Source: Ruegeria arenilitoris
GTDB lineage: Bacteria > Pseudomonadota > Alphaproteobacteria > Rhodobacterales > Rhodobacteraceae
Direction of reading: 5' to 3'
Length of the DNA: 64,000 bases
Assembly: GCF_013032855.1 (NCBI RefSeq)
Contig: NZ_WQDA01000001.1
Span: forward strand, 503,501-567,500
The notes under the pieces were generated by a model. The model had not been told where the DNA came from. It did no database searches and saw nothing but the letters and a program-made list of their open reading frames with translations. The translations under genes and the position numbers were made by a program. Shown piece by piece: positions 27,300 to 37,099 of this stretch. Positions within the stretch are counted from its first letter, which is position 1. The number at the start of each line of letters is the position of its first letter.

Positions 27300-28481
27300 A
27301 TGAATTTCCCCGAGCGGTTTTCGAACCTACCGGCCTATGCTTTTCCGCGTCTACGCGCCCTGCTCGACCATCACGCGCCGGGCGGCGATGTCGTGCATAT
27401 GACGATTGGCGAGCCCAAGCATGACTTTCCGCCCTGGGTGACCGATGTCATCGTGGAAAACGCCGCCGGATTTCAGAAGTACCCGCCGAACGAGGGGTCC
27501 GACGCGCTGCGCGGGGCCATCGCCGACTGGATCGACCGTCGCTATGGCGTGCGGATGGACCCCGAGACCAACATCATGGCGCTGAACGGCACGCGCGAGG
27601 GGTTGTACAACGCCGCCATGGCGCTCTGCCCCGAGCAGAAGAACGGCCAGCAGCCGGTCGTTTTGTGCCCCAACCCGTTCTATCAGGTCTACATGGTGGC
27701 CTCGATCTCGGTCGGGGCGCAGCCGTATTTTGTGCCGGCCACCGCGGCCACCGGGCATCTACCGGACTATGCCGGCCTGCCAGAGGATGTGCTGAACCGC
27801 ACCGCCGTCGCCTATATCTGTTCGCCTGCGAACCCGCAGGGTGCCGTCGCCTCGCGCGACTACTGGGCCGAGCTGATCCGGCTGGCCGAGCGGTACGATT
27901 TCCGCATCTTCGCCGACGAGTGCTATTCCGAGATCTACCGCGACACGCCGCCCACCGGCATCCTGACCGTCGCGCAGGAGCTGGGCGCCGACCCAGAGCG
28001 GATCACGCTGTTCAACTCGCTGTCGAAACGCTCGAACCTGGCGGGGCTGCGGTCGGGGCTGATCGCGGGCGGGCCGGAAAGCATCAAGCGGGTCAAGCAG
28101 TTGCGCGCCTATGCCGGGGCGCCCTTGCCGCTGCCGTTGCAGGCCGCCGCGGCCAGGGTCTGGGCCGATGAGGCGCATGTTCAGGAAAACCGCGCGCTGT
28201 ATCAGGAAAAATACGCCATCGCCGATCAGGTGTTTGCGGGCGTTCAGGGCTATATGCCGCCCGAGGCGGGGTTCTTTCTTTGGCTGCCCGTCGAAGATGG
28301 CGAGCAGGCCGCATTGAAGCTGTGGCGGGAAACCGGGGTTCGGGTCCTGCCGGGGGCATATCTTTCACAAGGGGATCCGGGGCAGAACCCGGGCAAAGGC
28401 TTTATCAGGGTCGCGATGGTGGCCCCAAAAACAGAGATGCAGCGCGGGCTGATCACGCTCCGCGACTGCATCTATTCGTGA
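27300..28481 (+). CDS. dapC: Class I/II aminotransferase, probable N-succinyldiaminopimelate aminotransferase
   Basis: A 393 aa PLP fold-type I transaminase. [70 protein letters not shown] and the Schiff-base lysine in [17 protein letters not shown] are visible. The pattern matches the actinobacterial/alphaproteobacterial DapC group in lysine and peptidoglycan synthesis; the assignment is by resemblance. ATG at 27300. It is 13 bases upstream of ftsK, so the two are likely co-transcribed. dapA lies elsewhere in this window (58954-59826). Confidence 0.8.
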   Translation: MNFPERFSNLPAYAFPRLRALLDHHAPGGDVVHMTIGEPKHDFPPWVTDVIVENAAGFQKYPPNEGSDALRGAIADWIDRRYGVRMDPETNIMALNGTREGLYNAAMALCPEQKNGQQPVVLCPNPFYQVYMVASISVGAQPYFVPATAATGHLPDYAGLPEDVLNRTAVAYICSPANPQGAVASRDYWAELIRLAERYDFRIFADECYSEIYRDTPPTGILTVAQELGADPERITLFNSLSKRSNLAGLRSGLIAGGPESIKRVKQLRAYAGAPLPLPLQAAAARVWADEAHVQENRALYQEKYAIADQVFAGVQGYMPPEAGFFLWLPVEDGEQAALKLWRETGVRVLPGAYLSQGDPGQNPGKGFIRVAMVAPKTEMQRGLITLRDCIYS

Positions 28482-28494
28482 GGTACGAGGGCAC

Positions 28495-31398
28495 ATGGCA
28501 TCTTACAACGCGCGCAACCGCGACCCATTGTTGGACAGCACCACCCAGGCCGCGATCGAGCGGCGCAGCAAGGAACTGATCGGGATCGCCCTGATTCTGG
28601 CCGGCCTGGCCGCCGCGGCGATGATCTGGTCCTACACGCCGGATGATCCCAACTGGATGGTCTCGACCGACGCGCCGGTGCAGAACTGGCTGGGGCGGTT
28701 CGGCGCTTCGATCGCCGCGCCGTTGTTCATGATCGTGGGCTGGGGCAGCCTTGGCATCGCGCTGGTGCTGGTCGGCTGGGGCGCGCGCTTTGCCGGCCAT
28801 TTCGGCGAGGATCGCGCCGTGGCCCGCCTGATTTTCGCGCCGATCTGGATCGCCGTCCTCTCGGTCTATGCCGCAACCCTGGTGCCCGGCGCCGAATGGC
28901 GCGCGACGCACAGCTTTGGTCTGGGCGGTCTGTTCGGCGACACGGTGATGGGTGCGCTGCTGACGCTGTTGCCGATCTCGTCGCATTTCATGGTCAAGCT
29001 GATGTCGCTGGCCATGGCGGCCGGCATGCTGGCATTGGGCGTCTTTGTGCTGGGTTTCACCAAATCGGACGTCCGGCGCGGGTTCCGGGCTTTCCTGCTG
29101 GGTCTGGTGATGGCCTATGACATGCTGATGACCGCGCTGGGGCAGGGGGCTTCGGCCACGGCCCGTGCGGCGCAGGCGCGCCGGGAAAAGTGGCAGGAAC
29201 GCAAGGCAACCCAGGCCGCCGGTGCCGAATTCGAGGATGAACTGGCCTATGCCGATCCGGTCTTTGAAGAGCCCGAGATCGCAGCCCCCGAGCCCGTAAA
29301 AACGGGCCTGCTTGCGCGCATGCCTGGCCTGATCCGCCGCCCCGAGCCGATGCCCGAACCCGAACTGGTCGATCCGGAACCCGTTACCGGATATGACGAG
29401 ATGCCGGGCGAGGACCGGATCCGTTCGAAGATCTCCGCGGTGATACAGAACCGCAAGGTCGCCACCGGTGAAATCGCGCCCGAGCCCGATCCGAACCGCC
29501 CGCTGACCAAGGGGCGCGGCCGTGGTCCCGACCCGCTGATCCTGAATGCGCCGCGTGCGGGCAACCTTCCGCCCGAACCTCCGCTGACTGCTGCCGGGCT
29601 TCCGCCCGAGCCGCCGTTGACAGGGCACCCGGCGCAGCCTTCTGCGGATATGGAGACGTTCGCGGAAGACCCGCTTTCGGCCTATGCGCCTGAGGATATC
29701 GACGACGATCAGGTGTTCGAGGATTCAGAGGACCCAATCGCCGAGGCGCGCCCGGCCATGAAGATCCCGGTTGCCGAACCGCGCAAGCCGGTTGTCGCGC
29801 AGCCAGTCCGGCGCAACGTCCTGCCGTCGCGACGGGCTCAGGCCGAAGCGCAGCCCAGCCTGTCTTTCGAAGAGCGGCACACGGATTTCGAACTGCCGCC
29901 GCTCAGCCTGTTGACGAACCCGTCGGGCATTCAGCGTCATCACCTCAGTGACGAAGCGCTGGAGGAAAACGCGCGGATGCTGGAGAACGTGCTGGATGAT
30001 TATGGGGTCAAAGGCGAGATCGTCAGTGTCCGCCCCGGCCCTGTCGTCACGATGTACGAGTTGGAACCCGCACCGGGCCTGAAAGCCAGCCGCGTGATCG
30101 GGCTGGCCGATGATATCGCCCGGTCTATGTCGGCGCTGTCGGCGCGTGTCTCGACCCTGCCCGGACGCTCGGTCATCGGCATCGAATTGCCCAACGAGAA
30201 CCGCGAGATGGTGGTCCTGCGCGAAATCCTGGCAAGCCGCGATTTCGGCGACGGCACCCATGCGCTGCCGCTGGCGCTGGGCAAGGATATCGGCGGAGAC
30301 TCGGTCGTGGCCAACCTGGCCAAGATGCCTCACCTGCTGATCGCCGGGACGACCGGTTCGGGCAAGTCGGTGGCGATCAACACGATGATCCTGTCGCTGC
30401 TCTACAAGCTGACACCGGACGAATGCCGCCTGATCATGATCGACCCCAAGATGCTGGAACTTTCCGTCTATGACGGCATCCCGCACCTGCTGTCGCCGGT
30501 CGTGACCGACCCAAAAAAGGCGGTGGTTGCCCTGAAATGGGTCGTGGGCGAGATGGAGGACCGCTATCGCAAGATGTCCAAGATGGGCGTGCGCAACATC
30601 GCCGGCTACAACGGCCGGGTGAAGGACGCGTTGTCCAAGGGCGAGATGTTCAGCCGCACGGTCCAGACCGGGTTCGACGACGAAACCGGAGAACCCGTTT
30701 TCGAGACGGAAGAGTTCGAACCCAAGGCCATGCCCTATATCGTCGTCATCGTCGATGAGATGGCCGACCTGATGATGGTGGCCGGTAAGGAGATCGAGGC
30801 CTGTATCCAGCGTCTGGCCCAGATGGCGCGGGCCTCGGGCATCCACCTGATCATGGCCACGCAGCGGCCCTCGGTGGACGTCATCACCGGCACGATCAAG
30901 GCCAACTTCCCGACCCGGATCTCGTTCCAGGTGACGTCGAAAGTCGACAGCCGGACCATCCTGGGCGAGATGGGGGCCGAACAGCTGCTGGGGCAGGGCG
31001 ACATGCTGTACATGGCTGGCGGCGCCAAGATCACTCGCTGCCACGGGCCGTTCGTGTCGGATGAAGAGGTCGAGGAGGTCGTGAACCACCTCAAGCAGTA
31101 TGGCCCGCCCGACTATGTCGGCAGCGTGCTGGACGGCCCGTCCGAGGACAAGGCCGACAATATCGACGCGGTTCTGGGGCTGAACACCGGCGGTAACACC
31201 AATGGTGAGGATGCGCTGTACGATCAGGCGGTTGCCATCGTGATCAAGGATCGCAAGTGTTCAACCTCGTACATCCAGCGGAAACTTGCCATCGGCTACA
31301 ACAAGGCTGCACGGCTGGTCGAGCAGATGGAGGACGAAGGCGTTGTTTCGGCAGCAAATCACGTGGGCAAACGCGAAATCCTCGTCCCGGAACAGTAG
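28495..31398 (+). CDS. ftsK: DNA translocase FtsK
   Basis: A 967 aa septal DNA pump coordinating chromosome dimer resolution with division. N-terminal membrane region with about four helices (residues 25-200), then a proline- and acid-rich linker (about 220-470). The motor domain follows, with Walker A GTTGSGKS near residue 620 and Walker [14 protein letters not shown] near 750. The C-terminal gamma winged helix ([31 protein letters not shown]) reads KOPS-like sites and contacts XerD. The linker contains a duplicated PPEPPLT segment. ATG at 28495 after GAGGG. lolA follows. Confidence 0.97.
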   Translation: MASYNARNRDPLLDSTTQAAIERRSKELIGIALILAGLAAAAMIWSYTPDDPNWMVSTDAPVQNWLGRFGASIAAPLFMIVGWGSLGIALVLVGWGARFAGHFGEDRAVARLIFAPIWIAVLSVYAATLVPGAEWRATHSFGLGGLFGDTVMGALLTLLPISSHFMVKLMSLAMAAGMLALGVFVLGFTKSDVRRGFRAFLLGLVMAYDMLMTALGQGASATARAAQARREKWQERKATQAAGAEFEDELAYADPVFEEPEIAAPEPVKTGLLARMPGLIRRPEPMPEPELVDPEPVTGYDEMPGEDRIRSKISAVIQNRKVATGEIAPEPDPNRPLTKGRGRGPDPLILNAPRAGNLPPEPPLTAAGLPPEPPLTGHPAQPSADMETFAEDPLSAYAPEDIDDDQVFEDSEDPIAEARPAMKIPVAEPRKPVVAQPVRRNVLPSRRAQAEAQPSLSFEERHTDFELPPLSLLTNPSGIQRHHLSDEALEENARMLENVLDDYGVKGEIVSVRPGPVVTMYELEPAPGLKASRVIGLADDIARSMSALSARVSTLPGRSVIGIELPNENREMVVLREILASRDFGDGTHALPLALGKDIGGDSVVANLAKMPHLLIAGTTGSGKSVAINTMILSLLYKLTPDECRLIMIDPKMLELSVYDGIPHLLSPVVTDPKKAVVALKWVVGEMEDRYRKMSKMGVRNIAGYNGRVKDALSKGEMFSRTVQTGFDDETGEPVFETEEFEPKAMPYIVVIVDEMADLMMVAGKEIEACIQRLAQMARASGIHLIMATQRPSVDVITGTIKANFPTRISFQVTSKVDSRTILGEMGAEQLLGQGDMLYMAGGAKITRCHGPFVSDEEVEEVVNHLKQYGPPDYVGSVLDGPSEDKADNIDAVLGLNTGGNTNGEDALYDQAVAIVIKDRKCSTSYIQRKLAIGYNKAARLVEQMEDEGVVSAANHVGKREILVPEQ

Positions 31399-31437
31399 GA
31401 TATTTAATAACAAGGGCAGAGCGCATATCTGTGTGTC

Positions 31438-32034
31438 ATGAAACAGATTGCCTTTGCCCTTGCCCTTGCTTTGACTGCCCCTGCAGCCTGGGCCGCCGAC
31501 AAGCTTCCCTTGTCGCAGATCTCGAACTATCTGAACGGATTGAAGGCCGTTCAGACGACGTTTACCCAAGTCAACGATGACGGATCGCTGAGTACCGGCA
31601 AGCTGTGGCTGCAGCGCCCCGGAAAGATGCGGTTCGAATACGATCCGCCCAACAGTGCGGTCGTGTTGGCCAATGCCGGCACGGTGATGGTGTTCGACCC
31701 CAAATCAAACCAGCCGCCCGAGCAGTACCCGTTGAAGCGCACACCGCTGTCGCTGGTTCTGGCGCGCAACGTGAACCTGTCGCAGGCCAACATGGTAGTC
31801 GGCCACACATTTGATGGCACAGCCACGGTCGTCACCGCGCAGGACCCGAAAAACCCCGAGTCCGGGCGGATCGATCTGATGTTCACGGCTAATCCGATCG
31901 AGCTGAGGAAATGGGTCATCTACGACAACGCCGGGGGTCAAACCACGGTGCTGCTGGGTCCCCTCAACGAAGATGTCAGAATCGACAGCGGCCTGTTTTC
32001 GAACAAGGCGCGGCGCGGGTCAGAAAATCGCTGA
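31438..32034 (+). CDS. lolA: Outer-membrane lipoprotein carrier protein LolA
   Basis: A 198 aa periplasmic chaperone that ferries lipoproteins from LolCDE to the outer membrane. Signal peptide 1-19 (MKQIAFALALALTAPAAWA), then the half-barrel with LNGLKAVQTTFTQVNDDGSLSTGKLWLQRPGKMRFEYDPP and IDLMFTANPIELRKWVIYDNAGGQTTVLL. ATG at 31438; the ftsK-lolA order is widely conserved. An inverted repeat spans the stop codon and probably acts as terminator. Confidence 0.93.
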   Translation: MKQIAFALALALTAPAAWAADKLPLSQISNYLNGLKAVQTTFTQVNDDGSLSTGKLWLQRPGKMRFEYDPPNSAVVLANAGTVMVFDPKSNQPPEQYPLKRTPLSLVLARNVNLSQANMVVGHTFDGTATVVTAQDPKNPESGRIDLMFTANPIELRKWVIYDNAGGQTTVLLGPLNEDVRIDSGLFSNKARRGSENR

Positions 32035-32046
32035 CCCGCGGCTCTT
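32014..32046 (+). terminator. Probable terminator overlapping the lolA stop
   Basis: CGCGGGTCAG (32014-32023) pairs perfectly with CTGACCCGCG (32031-32040), loop AAAATCG, then GCTCTTTC. The stem is strong but the T-tail is weak. It separates lolA from the convergent transglycosylase gene. Confidence 0.6.
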
Positions 32047-32628
32047 TCAATAGCGGCAGCTGGACAGCTGCGCCTGGTACATCTGCGCGCGTGCGTCCAC
32101 GTCATTGGCCACGTTCAATAACCAGGTCTTGCCGTAATGGCTGCCGCGTGCGTAACCCGCGCGACCTTCGTGATACGCCAGATACTGGTTCCGCGTGTCG
32201 CTGGTCGAGATGCCGATCTTCTGACTGCTTTTGTTCATGTACCATCCGACGAAATCTGATGCGTCACGAATGCGGTCACGCTTGGCGCGCCGCTTCCCGG
32301 TTTCGCGCTGGTATTCTTCCCAGGTTCCGTCCAGGGCCTGGCTGAAGCCATAGGCGCTGCTCTGACGGCCCATCGGAATAACCCCAAGAACATATTTGTG
32401 GGGCGTCCGGGCGTCGTGACGATAGCGGCTTTCTTGGTAGATGGTTGCCATCTGGACATGGACCGGAACACCCCATTTGCGTTCGGTGCTCTTGAACGCC
32501 TTGATCATGTCCGGCCGCTCGCGTGCGATGGCGCAAGCGTCATTGAGGTTGCTGGGCGGACGCTGTGCGCCGCCCCCACAGGATGCCAAAAACAGCACCC
32601 CGAAGAGTACGAGAAGTTTTCTGCTCAT
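32047..32628 (-). CDS. Lytic transglycosylase-like SLT-domain lipoprotein
   Basis: A 193 aa protein with a lipoprotein signal MSRKLLVLFGVLFLASC (lipidated Cys17). The SLT-like domain has the catalytic Glu66 in IYQESRYRHDAR and SSAYGFSQALDGTWEEYQ; Tyr in YLAYHEGRAGYARGSHY matches the conserved YHEG motif. It should cleave peptidoglycan glycan strands from the membrane-anchored position. ATG at 32628. Divergent from hspQ across 187 bases. Confidence 0.87.
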   Translation of the reverse strand: MSRKLLVLFGVLFLASCGGGAQRPPSNLNDACAIARERPDMIKAFKSTERKWGVPVHVQMATIYQESRYRHDARTPHKYVLGVIPMGRQSSAYGFSQALDGTWEEYQRETGKRRAKRDRIRDASDFVGWYMNKSSQKIGISTSDTRNQYLAYHEGRAGYARGSHYGKTWLLNVANDVDARAQMYQAQLSSCRY

Positions 32629-32815
32629 GTGCCTCGTGCCTTTTTTCTTTATTCTAGCGCAGATTGCAGGCCGAGGAAATCACAATCGTATAAGAAACCC
32701 TGCAGCAGGCCGACGACTGTCAGGCATAGGTTCACAGACTGTTTCCGCGAATTTCAGATCAATGATTGGCAATTGCCGGCGGAAAGGTTTAGTAAGTGCC
32801 TTGGGGGCTGAAACA

Positions 32816-33142
32816 ATGCTGAAGACACATGCAAAGTACCGCCTAGGCCAGGTGGTTCGTCACAAGAAACATCCCTTCCGAGGGGTGATTTTTGACGTGG
32901 ATCCGGAATTTGCGAACACCGAGGAATGGTACGAGGCAATTCCCGAAGACAGCCGCCCGATCAAGGATCAGCCGTTCTACCATTTGCTGGCCGAGAACGA
33001 TCAATCCTTCTATGTGGCTTATGTATCAGAGCAAAATCTGATTGCCGACCAGTCTGGCGAACCTGTTGATCATCCTGATATTCCCAACATGTTCGGGCCG
33101 TTTCAGGACGGCAGCTATCCGCTGCACTTCCAACTGAACTGA
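32816..33142 (+). CDS. hspQ: Heat shock protein HspQ
   Basis: A 108 aa protein with the YccV/HspQ signature: AKYRLGQVVRHKKHPFRGVIFDVDPEFANTEEWYEAIP, PFYHLLAENDQSFYVAYVSEQNL and FDDGSY-like FGPFQDGSYPLHFQLN. In enterobacteria HspQ acts as a Lon specificity factor and hemimethylated-DNA-binding protein. ATG at 32816; a weak ribosome site. I see no sigma-32 type promoter upstream. Convergent with ggt. Confidence 0.93.
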   Translation: MLKTHAKYRLGQVVRHKKHPFRGVIFDVDPEFANTEEWYEAIPEDSRPIKDQPFYHLLAENDQSFYVAYVSEQNLIADQSGEPVDHPDIPNMFGPFQDGSYPLHFQLN

Positions 33143-33150
33143 TACGGTGT

Positions 33151-33169
33151 TGACGCCGTTGCGGCGTCA
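33151..33169. repeat. Hairpin between hspQ and ggt
   Basis: TGACGCCG-TTG-CGGCGTCA, a perfect 8-bp stem whose right arm includes the ggt stop codon. No T-run on either strand; it may protect transcript ends or act with Rho. Confidence 0.55.
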
Positions 33170-34744
33170 GTAACCCAAAGCGCAACCGTCCTTTCGGGGG
33201 TCGCTGGCGCCCTCCAATACTCCGCTTTGACGGATTCGGATCGCCTGGGCGCCGCCCAGAGGCGTTTCCGTTTCGACGACATTGTGCCCCATTTCCGACA
33301 ATTGTTGCGCGATCCTGCGATCGTAACTGGGTTCGATCTTCAAGATCGAACCGTCGGCAAAAACGCGGGGTGCGTCGACGGCGTGCTGCAGCCCCAAGTC
33401 GAAATCCAGAAGGTTGGAAACCAGGCGCGCGTGGCCTGTCGGCTGATAGGCCCCGCCCATCACGCCGAACGGCATAGCTATCTGCCCGTTTTGCTTCAGT
33501 ATCGCGGGAATGATTGTGTGCATCGGGCGCTTGCCGCCGCCCAGTTCGTTCGGATGTCCCGGTTCAAGGTTGAAACCACATCCGCGGTTCTGCAGGAGAA
33601 TGCCAAACTTTTCCGAGGCGATGCCCGATCCGAAGCTGTGGAAGATGGAGTAGATCAGAGAAACAGCCATACGATCCCGGTCGACGACCGTGACATAAAC
33701 CGTGTCCTTGTGCACCGCTTCGGTCAGCGGGGCGGCGGCGGTCATGGCGCGCCGGGGATCAATCAGCTCGGCCAGCTTTGCCGCCGTTTCCGGCGCCAGA
33801 AAATGTTCCATGCGCGACGACTGATCCGGGTCGGCGATGAACCGGTTGCGTGCATCGTAGGCCAGCTTGGTCGCCTCGGCTTCGATATGCGCCCGTTCGG
33901 CGCCCCACGGGTCCATGCCTGCAATGTCGAAATGCTTGAGGATGTTGAGAAGCAGGATCGCAGTCGCGCCTTGTCCGTTCGGCGGATGTTCCAGCAGTTC
34001 AGCGTTGCGGTAGTCACCTCCGACCGGTGAGGCTTCGATGAACTTTGTGTCGTGAAAGTCCGTGGCCGAATGAACACCGCCTCGGGAATTCAACGCGGCC
34101 AGCATGTCATCGGCGATTTCGCCCTCGTAAAAGGCGTCACGCCCCCTTCGGGCCACGCGACGCAGGACTTCTGCCTGACCCGGAGCGCGAAACACCTGAC
34201 CTGTCGTTGGGGCGCGGCCGTCGATCAGATAGTGATCCCGGGCTGCGCCCTGCAGCGTTTCGGCCCCGATCGACCAGTCATGCGCGACGCGAGGTGCAAC
34301 CGGAACGCCCGTTTCGGCATAGTGAATTGCAGGTTGAAGAAGGGCCTCGATCCCCAATCGACCCTCGGCCTCTGACAGGTGGCAGAATGCGTCAACAGCC
34401 CCGGGGATCGTCACCGCTTCGGGGCCGTCAAGTGGCACCGCAGCCAACCCACGGGCCCGCAGATCTTCGGCCGAGGCGCCAGCGGGCGCCCGCCCGGATC
34501 CGTTCAGCGCGCGCACCTTCGTTTCGCCAGCGCGATTGTAAAGAACGAAACAGTCGCCACCCAGACCTGTCATCTGCGGTTCGCAGATGCCCAGAAGTAC
34601 GCCCGCGGCAATGGCGGCGTCCATTGCGTTTCCGCCGCGGCCCAGAATATCCAGCGCCACCTTTGCAGCCAGCGGATGCGAGGTTGCGCACATCCCTTCG
34701 GTCGATAAAACCTCGGAACGGCCGGGGGCGTGAAAATCGCGCAT
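33167..34744 (-). CDS. ggt: Gamma-glutamyltransferase family protein
   Basis: A 525 aa Ntn-hydrolase proenzyme that should self-cleave before the nucleophile Thr in HKDTVYVTVVDRD (near residue 350). Other features are GGNAMDAAIAAGVLLGICEPQMTGLGGDCFVLYNR, YSIFHSFGSGI, LNNRGCGFN-like LQNRGCGFNLEPGHPN and VMGGAYQPTGHARLVSNLL. It acts on gamma-glutamyl compounds such as glutathione. There is no signal peptide in the N-terminus MRDFHAPGRSEVLSTEGMCATSH, so it is probably cytoplasmic, unlike E. coli Ggt. ATG at 34744. Confidence 0.9.
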   Translation of the reverse strand: MRDFHAPGRSEVLSTEGMCATSHPLAAKVALDILGRGGNAMDAAIAAGVLLGICEPQMTGLGGDCFVLYNRAGETKVRALNGSGRAPAGASAEDLRARGLAAVPLDGPEAVTIPGAVDAFCHLSEAEGRLGIEALLQPAIHYAETGVPVAPRVAHDWSIGAETLQGAARDHYLIDGRAPTTGQVFRAPGQAEVLRRVARRGRDAFYEGEIADDMLAALNSRGGVHSATDFHDTKFIEASPVGGDYRNAELLEHPPNGQGATAILLLNILKHFDIAGMDPWGAERAHIEAEATKLAYDARNRFIADPDQSSRMEHFLAPETAAKLAELIDPRRAMTAAAPLTEAVHKDTVYVTVVDRDRMAVSLIYSIFHSFGSGIASEKFGILLQNRGCGFNLEPGHPNELGGGKRPMHTIIPAILKQNGQIAMPFGVMGGAYQPTGHARLVSNLLDFDLGLQHAVDAPRVFADGSILKIEPSYDRRIAQQLSEMGHNVVETETPLGGAQAIRIRQSGVLEGASDPRKDGCALGY

Positions 34745-34818
34745 GGAATGGGTCTCCTCCTGAACGCGTCGACACTAGGGTGCCGTTGGCTGATGTCCAG
34801 TCATTTCAAGGAGAAGGT

Positions 34819-34865
34819 CCTCGGCGCCGTTCACTGGGTGGGGGCTGTGACACATGGCGCCGAGG
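34819..34865. promoter_or_regulatory. Long-spaced 10-bp inverted repeat upstream of ggt
   Basis: CCTCGGCGCC (34819-34828) and GGCGCCGAGG (34856-34865) are perfect reverse complements 27 bases apart in the 188-base gap between the RsbW-like gene and ggt. They might be a double-site operator or a stem-loop in the ggt leader. Nothing else is evident in this gap. Confidence 0.35.
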
Positions 34866-34932
34866 GAAGCTATCTGAGCTACCCCTTGTTTCTGCCGGTC
34901 GTTTGCGGCGCGACAATGGTCCGATCTGGGCG

Positions 34933-35418
34933 TTATTGTGGCCGATCCGCTTTTTTTGTGCGCTCAAACCGCAAGAATAGCAGGTTTTGGCCGTTTCTGC
35001 GGTCATACCGCACCTCGTCGGCCAATGTGCGGATCAGGAACCAACCGAATCCACCTTCGGGCAGGTTTGAAGTATCGGTTTCCACACTGGCGGGAATACC
35101 ATCAGGCATCTTCAGGCCGGGCAAGGGGTGCCCGGTGTCAGTGATCTGGACCTCCAGGTAATCTTTGGAGTCCAGCACGGAAACCCGAACCATTCCGGGC
35201 GCGCGCTCAGCATAGGCGTGTTCGACAACATTGTTGATCGCCTCGGCCAACACGATCTTGATGTCGGCAGTCTTTTGCCCCGGCAAACCGAGATTCGACA
35301 GCCCCGCGTGCAACGAAGCGATGGCGCGGCTGGCCTCGGCTTCGACGGCAGGGAACGCCACTTCGAGTCGGCCGTCTTCGCAGTTGACTGTCACGCCATT
35401 TGCCCCCTGACGCTTCAC
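34933..35418 (-). CDS. RsbW-like anti-sigma factor / serine kinase (HATPase)
   Basis: A 161 aa GHKL ATPase-fold kinase. The N box is VLAEAINNVVEHAY, the G1 box ITDTGHPLPG and the G2 box EGGFGWFLIRTLADEV. RsbW proteins bind a sigma factor and phosphorylate STAS antagonists. The GTG start at 35418 overlaps the STAS gene stop (GTGA), so the two are coupled. No sigma factor or PP2C phosphatase gene is next to them. Confidence 0.87.
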   Translation of the reverse strand: MKRQGANGVTVNCEDGRLEVAFPAVEAEASRAIASLHAGLSNLGLPGQKTADIKIVLAEAINNVVEHAYAERAPGMVRVSVLDSKDYLEVQITDTGHPLPGLKMPDGIPASVETDTSNLPEGGFGWFLIRTLADEVRYDRRNGQNLLFLRFERTKKADRPQ

Positions 35419-35753
35419 TCCAACTCGGAGGCCAGCGCGTCATCCAAGTTGGGATGCAGTTTGAAAACCGTATCCATCCGCGTCAGCCGAAAAACCTTGG
35501 CCACGACAGGCTGCAATCCTGCCAGTTCCAGCCTGCGCCCATTTCCAAGTTGCTTCATGGACGCCACGATCGCGCCCAATCCACTGGAGTCTATGAACTC
35601 GACCGCAGACAGATCCAGGATGATCCGACCGGCACCATCTGCGGTTTGGGTCCGCATGTCTTCCTTGAACTGTATCGCCATGGCGGCGTCGATGCGGGCG
35701 GCGTCGACTGTGATGATCTGCGTCTCGCCTGTCGTTTTGCTGCTCAGTGCCAA
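35415..35753 (-). CDS. STAS-domain anti-anti-sigma factor
   Basis: A 112 aa protein from the TTG at 35753, chosen because GAGGGA sits 6 bases upstream; a longer frame to 35837 adds a tail with no similarity. The phospho-acceptor is Ser56 or Ser57 in VEFIDSSGLGAIVASM. It should be phosphorylated by the downstream RsbW-like kinase and release it when unphosphorylated. It is divergent from the thiolase gene with a 100-base gap. Confidence 0.86.
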   Translation of the reverse strand: MALSSKTTGETQIITVDAARIDAAMAIQFKEDMRTQTADGAGRIILDLSAVEFIDSSGLGAIVASMKQLGNGRRLELAGLQPVVAKVFRLTRMDTVFKLHPNLDDALASELE

Positions 35754-35853
35754 GTGACTTCCCTCGGATTCCGTCGATCGATCGTAGAAATACGCTAGAC
35801 GGCATTTCTTACCATTCGGTATCCAAGCACTCGACAAAAGGAGGAGTCGTCAC

Positions 35854-37026
35854 ATGAAAGAGGTTGTGATCGCTGGTGCGGCCCGGACGCCGATGGGCGG
35901 GTTTCAAGGAATGTTCGACGGCGTGCCTGCGGCGGAACTGGGTGGCGTCGCCATTCGTGCGGCGCTTGAAAACGCCAAAACGCAGACGGTCGACGAGGTT
36001 TTGATGGGCTGCGTTCTGCCCGCCGGTCAGGGGCAGGCTCCGGCGCGGCAGGCAGGGTTCGCGGCAGGTCTGGGTGAAGAGGTGCCTGCGACCACGCTGA
36101 ACAAGATGTGCGGGTCGGGCATGAAGGCGGCGATGATGGCGTTCGATCAGATCGCGCTTGGCCATGCAGACTCGATGGTTGCGGGTGGGATGGAAAGCAT
36201 GACGAATGCGCCCTACTTGCTGCCCAAGATGCGCGGCGGGGCTCGTATCGGTCACGGCCAGGTGGTGGATCACATGTTCCTGGACGGGTTGGAAGATGCC
36301 TATGACAAGGGCCGCCTGATGGGCACTTTTGCCGAAGACTGCGCCGAGGCTTATCAATTCACCCGAGAGGCGCAAGACGAATACGCGTTGAAATCGCTGT
36401 CGAACGCGCTCGAAGCGCAGGCCAGCGGGGCCTTCTCGGACGAGATCGCAGCCGTCACGGTCCGAAGCCGCAAAGGTGAAATCATTCAGGATTCGGATGA
36501 GCAGCCCAAATCGGCGCGGCCGGAAAAGATACCGACGCTGAAGCCGGCATTCCGCAAGGATGGCACGGTGACGGCGGCCAATTCCTCGTCAATCTCGGAT
36601 GGCGCAGCGGCGCTGGTTCTTGCTGCGGCTGACACGGCCGAGGCGCGCGGCCTGAATGTACGTGCCCGCATCCTGGGCCACGCGAGCCACGCCCAGGCGC
36701 CCGACCTTTTCACGACGGCTCCGGTCCCGGCCGCGCAGAAGCTGCTGGAACAGATCGGTTGGAGCAAGGACGACGTGGACCTGTGGGAAGTGAACGAGGC
36801 GTTTGCCGTTGTTCCGATGGCCTTCATGCACGAAATGGGCCTGCCGCGCGACAAGGTCAACGTCAACGGTGGCGCCTGCGCCCTTGGTCATCCGATCGGT
36901 GCCTCAGGTGCACGCATCATGGTGACGCTTCTAAATGCACTCGAGAAGCGTGGCCTGAAGCGCGGAGTGGCCGCGATCTGCATTGGAGGCGGCGAAGGCA
37001 CCGCAATCGCGATCGAGCGGGTTTGA
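35854..37026 (+). CDS. Acetyl-CoA acetyltransferase (thiolase)
   Basis: A 390 aa biosynthetic-type thiolase condensing two acetyl-CoA or cleaving acetoacetyl-CoA. The acyl-accepting Cys86 lies in LNKMCGSGMKAAM; VNVNGGACALGHPIGASGARI carries His, and CIGGGEGTAIAIE carries the second catalytic Cys. Length and motifs fit PhaA/AtoB. An excellent AAGGAGGAG ribosome site precedes the ATG at 35854. No phaB or phaC is adjacent, so a role in PHB synthesis is not proven. Confidence 0.92.
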   Translation: MKEVVIAGAARTPMGGFQGMFDGVPAAELGGVAIRAALENAKTQTVDEVLMGCVLPAGQGQAPARQAGFAAGLGEEVPATTLNKMCGSGMKAAMMAFDQIALGHADSMVAGGMESMTNAPYLLPKMRGGARIGHGQVVDHMFLDGLEDAYDKGRLMGTFAEDCAEAYQFTREAQDEYALKSLSNALEAQASGAFSDEIAAVTVRSRKGEIIQDSDEQPKSARPEKIPTLKPAFRKDGTVTAANSSSISDGAAALVLAAADTAEARGLNVRARILGHASHAQAPDLFTTAPVPAAQKLLEQIGWSKDDVDLWEVNEAFAVVPMAFMHEMGLPRDKVNVNGGACALGHPIGASGARIMVTLLNALEKRGLKRGVAAICIGGGEGTAIAIERV

Positions 37027-37051
37027 CGCTTTGGCTTTTTGCCATTAGCTG

Positions 37052-37080
37052 AACCGGGCCGCAGAGGTTGCGGCCCGGTT
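37052..37080. repeat. Perfect 12-bp hairpin between thiolase and fRMsr genes
   Basis: AACCGGGCCGCA (37052-37063) pairs with TGCGGCCCGGTT (37069-37080), loop GAGGT. No T-run follows; the next gene starts at 37100. Probably a Rho-assisted stop or mRNA-stabilising structure. Confidence 0.65.
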
Positions 37081-37099
37081 GCACATTGGAAATGACCCC

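Noticed and set aside
25769..27301. N-terminal extension of the ubiH-like protein across the amidase gene
   Set aside because: The family starts at the FAD motif near 25768 and the extension is antisense to the amidase, which has all catalytic residues.
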